Source: Clostridium scatologenes (lineage in GTDB: Bacteria; Bacillota; Clostridia; Clostridiales; Clostridiaceae). Taken from it: a stretch of DNA of 64,000 bases. The notes below the pieces were generated by a model. It searched no databases. It was not told where the DNA came from and was given only the letters and a program-made list of their open reading frames with translations. Of this stretch, positions 59,863-64,000 are shown one piece after another. Within the stretch, counting starts at the first letter, position 1; each line of letters opens with the position of its first letter. Location of the stretch: assembly GCF_000968375.1 (NCBI RefSeq), contig NZ_CP009933.1, forward strand, positions 3,410,001 through 3,474,000, in the 5' to 3' direction. The position numbers and the translations under genes are program-made.

Positions 59863-61938
59863 TTAGTTTATATCTGAAAATTCCACATTTATTCTATCAT
59901 TTATGTTTTGTGTTAAAATAGCATATCTACTTATATGATTTTCTTCTTTACTAACCTTTTTTAATTTCACTATAAACTCAGTACCTTTACCAACTTCACT
60001 TATCACTTCAATTTTTCCATCCATAAGTTCTATTATTTTTTTTACTAAAGCGAGTCCAATACCACTTCCTTCAGCTCTTCGAGTCAACGAACTATTTAAC
60101 TGCGAAAATCTATCGAATATGGAATTTATTTTATCACTAGGTATACCTATTCCAAAATCCTTTACACTCAAGTAAAAACAATCCTCTTCATCTTTAAGCG
60201 TTACTATAATCTTCTTTCCTTCAGGGGTAAATTTTATGGCATTAGAAAGAAGATTCAATAAAATCTTTTCATATTTATCTTTATCCAACCTTACATTTAT
60301 TTCTTCTTGATCAGTATCAAAAATAAGTTCTATTCCCTTACTTACAGCATAAGAATTAGAAGAGTTTATAATAACCTCACTTACATAGACTGCTTCAAAA
60401 TCTGTATTGTTTAAGCTTAAAAAACCTGCTTCTGCTTTTGATATATCCAATATATTGTTAATAAGTTTTAACAATCTACTGCAATTTTGACTGATTCTAG
60501 AAAGTGTTTTTTCCATATTTGGAGTTATTTCTTTATTATAAACATCATAAGCTAACTGTAATGATGAATAAATTATTGTCAATGGAGTCCTTAATTCATG
60601 GGAAATTATAGTAAAAAATTCATCCTTTAATTTTGTTATTTTTTCAAGTTCAATATTATGATTTACCTCTTCTGTAATATCAGACCCATAAATGTGTATT
60701 CTAGTATTGTTATTTTTATTTTTATATGGTGTGAATTTTATCTTATAAAATCTTTCTTCACCCTTATCATCTTTTACTTTATAATGATTAACAGCATAGG
60801 GTTTATTCTTTTTTCCTACATTGTTTAATATTTTATATATATTTTCATTAACACATTCAAAACTTCCTTTTTCACAATCTAGAGCCTTTTCATCAAACAC
60901 AATATGATTATTATACCCAAGTATTTGTTCATACTTTTTATTTATAAGTCTATAGCTTATACCTGGATAATCTACTACAGCTATAGGTACATCTACAGTA
61001 TTTACTACATCTTTTATAAAAGCAGCTTGCTCTTCTGCATTTATTTGGTGAAGTCTTGATTCTGTAACATCTTTTATTGTCATTATAGTATAGATTATTT
61101 CATCCTTCTTATTCAATATGGGTGATACATTCAATTCTAGATATTTAATTTCAAAAGTGACTCTATCCTCAATTTTAAATATCATATTTCTCATAGTCTT
61201 TTTTACTTTAATATAATCATAAATAGTTTTTTCACTAGTTTGACCTTCATCATTAATGTAAATTGCTTTATACTTTTCTGAAAATGCATTCTCATCTATT
61301 AATTGTATAACTTTTAAATTTAGTATTTTAAAAACTGCCTTATTACACAAACTTAATTTTTCATTAGTATCAAAAACCATTATTCCTTCTGAAATATTGT
61401 TTATAACATCCTTTAAATGCATAAGATGCTGCTTTTCTCTATTTCGCAATATTTCTATAATGTCACACTTAGTCTTTAATTCCGTTGACAATTCTAAAAA
61501 CTTTTTTCTCTCATCCTTAATTTTTGCATTATACAAACAATCCTCTACTGTACTTGCAAATATTAAAATTCCACCTTCAACTTTATTTTTTTTTATCAAA
61601 GGAAAACATGTTAATGAAATATTTTTAATCTCAGAATTGCATTTAACCTTTAAAATTCTATTTTTTGTATTTTCTTGATTATTTATAGCTCTATATAATG
61701 GATTATCTTTTTTCTTAACTTTTTTATTATTTTCCTTGGAAAGTTCATATTTACATGAAACATCAAAAAAATTTTTAAAATCATTTATTTGATATTTAAT
61801 TAGAATATTTTTTCCATTATCGTTAATATAAATTATGTCCCCATCTTTATTCGTTACACACAAAAAATCCGGAAATGCTTCTACTAGTTTTTCCGTTAAA
61901 TTGCTGCCACTGAATATATCACTTATAGATTTATTCAT
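59863..61938 (-). CDS. cytoplasmic PAS-domain sensor histidine kinase
   Basis: A 691-residue kinase. Three PAS-type domains lie at about 15-110, 185-290 and 320-430 (FPDFLCVTNKDGDIIYINDNG, then GIMVFDTNEKLSLCNKAV and VPIAVVDYPGISYRLINKKYEQILG). The HisKA phospho-acceptor is near residue 446 (FFTIISHELRTPL). The ATPase domain has LLNLLSNAIKFTPEG, VKDFGIGIP and GSGIGLALVKKIIEL. No membrane segment is visible, so the signal is probably internal. No response regulator is adjacent, so the partner is unknown. GGGGG precedes the ATG. Confidence 0.9.
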   Translation of the reverse strand: MNKSISDIFSGSNLTEKLVEAFPDFLCVTNKDGDIIYINDNGKNILIKYQINDFKNFFDVSCKYELSKENNKKVKKKDNPLYRAINNQENTKNRILKVKCNSEIKNISLTCFPLIKKNKVEGGILIFASTVEDCLYNAKIKDERKKFLELSTELKTKCDIIEILRNREKQHLMHLKDVINNISEGIMVFDTNEKLSLCNKAVFKILNLKVIQLIDENAFSEKYKAIYINDEGQTSEKTIYDYIKVKKTMRNMIFKIEDRVTFEIKYLELNVSPILNKKDEIIYTIMTIKDVTESRLHQINAEEQAAFIKDVVNTVDVPIAVVDYPGISYRLINKKYEQILGYNNHIVFDEKALDCEKGSFECVNENIYKILNNVGKKNKPYAVNHYKVKDDKGEERFYKIKFTPYKNKNNNTRIHIYGSDITEEVNHNIELEKITKLKDEFFTIISHELRTPLTIIYSSLQLAYDVYNKEITPNMEKTLSRISQNCSRLLKLINNILDISKAEAGFLSLNNTDFEAVYVSEVIINSSNSYAVSKGIELIFDTDQEEINVRLDKDKYEKILLNLLSNAIKFTPEGKKIIVTLKDEEDCFYLSVKDFGIGIPSDKINSIFDRFSQLNSSLTRRAEGSGIGLALVKKIIELMDGKIEVISEVGKGTEFIVKLKKVSKEENHISRYAILTQNINDRINVEFSDIN

Positions 61939-62035
61939 TAATAAATTTCCCCCAATTCACAATTATGATAAATTAGATTATATATTTAACATAATTAATT
62001 TCTTTATTTACCACAAAGTTCCCCTTATTGCATTG

Positions 62036-62100
62036 ATCCGATCGCTACCATTGCTAATTTCCCTATGACAAACTCCACCTAAGTCTAAGAATCACTTGAT
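62036..62100 (-). repeat. dispersed repeat, copy B
   Basis: Minus strand: TATCAAGTGATTCTTAG, CTTAGGTGGAGTT, a 15-base insertion relative to copy A, then AGCAATGGTAGCGATCGGAT. Located between recJ and the histidine kinase. Confidence 0.75.
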
Positions 62101-62117
62101 AGTATAGTAGTGCATTT

Positions 62118-63896
62118 TCACATAGATAGCCTAAAATCCTTTACCACCAATTGCAATGACTTATTCCCCTTAAATTCATTTATTTCTGGTGAAAATATAA
62201 AGTCTAATTTCAAATTAGCTATATTGCTTTGCAAAATTTCTTTAAGTCTTTTCTCCCCATAACTTTCTTCTATGATCTGTTTAAACTTATCTCCACCATC
62301 AAAGCAAATAGCATCTAATTTCTCAAAGTTATTTGTATTTCTACAGAAAAATTTCACTATGTTTTTTTCCTTACCAATAAAATATATTCTAAATACATTT
62401 ATATTTTTTTCTGCAAAATAAGGATGAGAATTGCTCTTTCCAAATGGCTCTAATTTTTGAATTTCACTTATTAAATCAAAATTAACTTCATTTAAACTTA
62501 ATTGTTTATCTATCCTTATTTTAGGTGTTATATCATCTTTTGTGAGACAACAATTATCATTTAAAGCGCTCCTAAACTTGTCTATATTTTCTTCTTCTAT
62601 AGACAATCCTGCCGCTAAAGGATGACCTCCAAATTTTTTTAACATATCCTTGCATCTTGTAAGCTCATGAAACATATTATATTCTTCAATAGATCTGCCT
62701 GATCCTTTAGGCGTTTTTTCTCCTTTTGTAATTACAATAGATGGTACATTATATTTTTCTTTCAATCTTCCTGCAACAATACCGGCTATACTTTCATGAA
62801 CATCTTTTTTATAAATGACCAAAACTTTATCATTTTTCATATCTGAATTTTCAATAGTATCTATAATTTGATTCACACTATCCATAGTCATGTTTTGTCT
62901 CTGTACATTTAATTCATGAAGTTTTTTTGCAAGACATTCAGCTTCTTCATCATCATTACATAAAAGAAGCTTCAAAGCCAATATAGCACTATCTAATCTT
63001 CCTGTAGCATTTATGCATGGTCCTATGACAAAACCTATATGATACGAATTTATTTTCTTTTCATCTAAGGCAGTTTCCTTTATAAGTGCTTTTAATCCAA
63101 TATTCTTAGTTTTGTTCAACATGTCTAAACCATTTTTAGCAATAATTCTATTTTCATCTAACAGATCTACTACATCACATATAGTTCCAATGGCTGCATA
63201 TTCTATGAATTTGTATGATTTTTTTTCGTCTATTCCCATTTTGCTATAAAGTACTTGTACAAATTTAAATGCTACTCCAGCACCACATAATGATTTGAAA
63301 GGATAATTGCAATCTTCTTGTTTTGGATTTATTATGGCATCTGCTTCAGGTATAACAAATTTTTTATTTCCATCAGCTTCTTCTGTAAATGGTATATCAT
63401 GATGATCTGTTATTACCACTGTCATATTAAGTTCTTTGGCAATTTTTATTTGTTCCAAGGCTGATATACCATTGTCACAAGTTATTATAGTATCATATCC
63501 TTCTTCTTTAAGAGTTTTTATACTTTCACTATTTATACCGTAGCCTTCTGTAACCCTATCTGGTATGTGATATTTTACTTCAGCTCCACATTCTACAAGA
63601 GCAGAATATAAAATATATGTACTTATAATTCCATCTGCATCATAATCACCATATACTACTATCTTATTTTTTTTCAATATGGCATTCTTTATAATATTTG
63701 TTCCTTTATCTATATCCTTCATAAGTAGAGGATCATATAAATACTCCAATGAAGGATTCATAAATTTCTTTATTTTGTCTTCAGTTTTTACTCCTCTATT
63801 TATTAAAATGCATGCTAAAATTTCACTTATTCCTAAACTTTTAGCTATATCCTTTGCATCTCCTCTACACCTTTTTAACATCCATTTTTTTTTCAA
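62118..63896 (-). CDS. recJ: single-stranded-DNA-specific exonuclease RecJ
   Basis: A 592-residue 5'-3' exonuclease of the DHH family, used in recombination and repair. VVYGDYDADGIIST near residue 82 and VVITDHHD near 167 are metal sites; GPCINATGRLDSA and GRSIEEYNMFHELTRC plus GGHPLAAGLSI complete the DHH/DHHA1 core, and an OB-like C-terminus follows. TTG 63896 is chosen because GAGGTGG lies 5 bases upstream; the GTG at 63905 overlaps that site. Length is usual for Firmicutes. Confidence 0.92.
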   Translation of the reverse strand: MKKKWMLKRCRGDAKDIAKSLGISEILACILINRGVKTEDKIKKFMNPSLEYLYDPLLMKDIDKGTNIIKNAILKKNKIVVYGDYDADGIISTYILYSALVECGAEVKYHIPDRVTEGYGINSESIKTLKEEGYDTIITCDNGISALEQIKIAKELNMTVVITDHHDIPFTEEADGNKKFVIPEADAIINPKQEDCNYPFKSLCGAGVAFKFVQVLYSKMGIDEKKSYKFIEYAAIGTICDVVDLLDENRIIAKNGLDMLNKTKNIGLKALIKETALDEKKINSYHIGFVIGPCINATGRLDSAILALKLLLCNDDEEAECLAKKLHELNVQRQNMTMDSVNQIIDTIENSDMKNDKVLVIYKKDVHESIAGIVAGRLKEKYNVPSIVITKGEKTPKGSGRSIEEYNMFHELTRCKDMLKKFGGHPLAAGLSIEEENIDKFRSALNDNCCLTKDDITPKIRIDKQLSLNEVNFDLISEIQKLEPFGKSNSHPYFAEKNINVFRIYFIGKEKNIVKFFCRNTNNFEKLDAICFDGGDKFKQIIEESYGEKRLKEILQSNIANLKLDFIFSPEINEFKGNKSLQLVVKDFRLSM

Positions 63897-64000
63897 ACTT
63901 TCCACCTCTTTCTTTACTATATTATATTATATATTCTAATGCAGAAAGTTAAAAGTATATATAACTGTTATATTATGCCTTTAGCTTTAATTTCCCACAA

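Overview
The window is chromosomal DNA of a low-GC, motile, anaerobic Firmicute, most likely a Clostridium (sensu stricto). Signs are the AT-rich composition, strong GGAGG-type ribosome sites with many TTG/GTG starts, a single-polypeptide pyruvate:ferredoxin oxidoreductase, CWB2 cell-wall-anchored surface proteins, and a FliY/CheC/CheD/FliW/CsrA motility set. Nearly every gene is on the minus strand; the exceptions are a short single-stranded-DNA-binding protein and the transposase of a dead insertion sequence. I cannot fix the species. There are no rRNAs, tRNAs or CRISPR arrays.

Layout by coordinate. 1-10.9 kb: secreted surface proteins (a cut-off Ig-like protein, a 1703-residue propeller/Ig protein, and two CWB2 proteins in one operon, one with leucine-rich repeats). 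11-14.1 kb: small genes (a 112-residue unknown, SSB, a GT2-TPR glycosyltransferase, a YjfB-family protein, a 107-residue helical protein). 14.4-30.9 kb: a nonulosonic-acid (pseudaminate-type) flagellin glycosylation cluster ending, at its promoter-proximal side, in a Maf-type glycosyltransferase. 31-41 kb: flagellin and late flagellar genes (fliC, fliT, fliD, fliS, flaG, csrA, fliW, flgL, flgK, flgN, flgM). 41.3-52.2 kb: motor-switch and chemotaxis genes (fliY, fliM, cheW, cheY, cheC, cheA, cheR, cheB, cheD, a second cheW, and a DUF342/FapA gene). 52.4-64 kb: housekeeping genes (class IV aminotransferase, HAD hydrolase, DUF1292 protein, pyruvate:ferredoxin oxidoreductase, MurG, a PAS histidine kinase, RecJ).

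How it works together. Transcription runs right to left. Five close matches to a sigma-28 promoter, TAAA-N15-NNCGATA(A/T), all with exactly 15 bases between the elements, lie before the fapA-che operon, flgM, fliS, fliC and the 107-residue gene. A sixth lies before the 112-residue gene and a weaker seventh before the CWB2 operon. The flagellin leader carries a hairpin presenting a CAAGGATG site, and a second CAAGGAGG site at its ribosome site; with csrA and fliW nearby this predicts CsrA/FliW control of flagellin translation. The glycosylation genes follow the flagellin terminator with no room for a promoter, so they probably depend on read-through.

The most notable observations are: two of the three methyltransferases of the glycan cluster are broken, one by an IS with a 6-bp target duplication whose removal restores the frame exactly, the other by one nonsense codon; the cluster is non-canonical (class III aminotransferase, SpsF-like nucleotidyltransferase, FkbH plus acyl carrier protein); and there is an unusually clear set of sigma-28 promoters reaching genes of unknown function.
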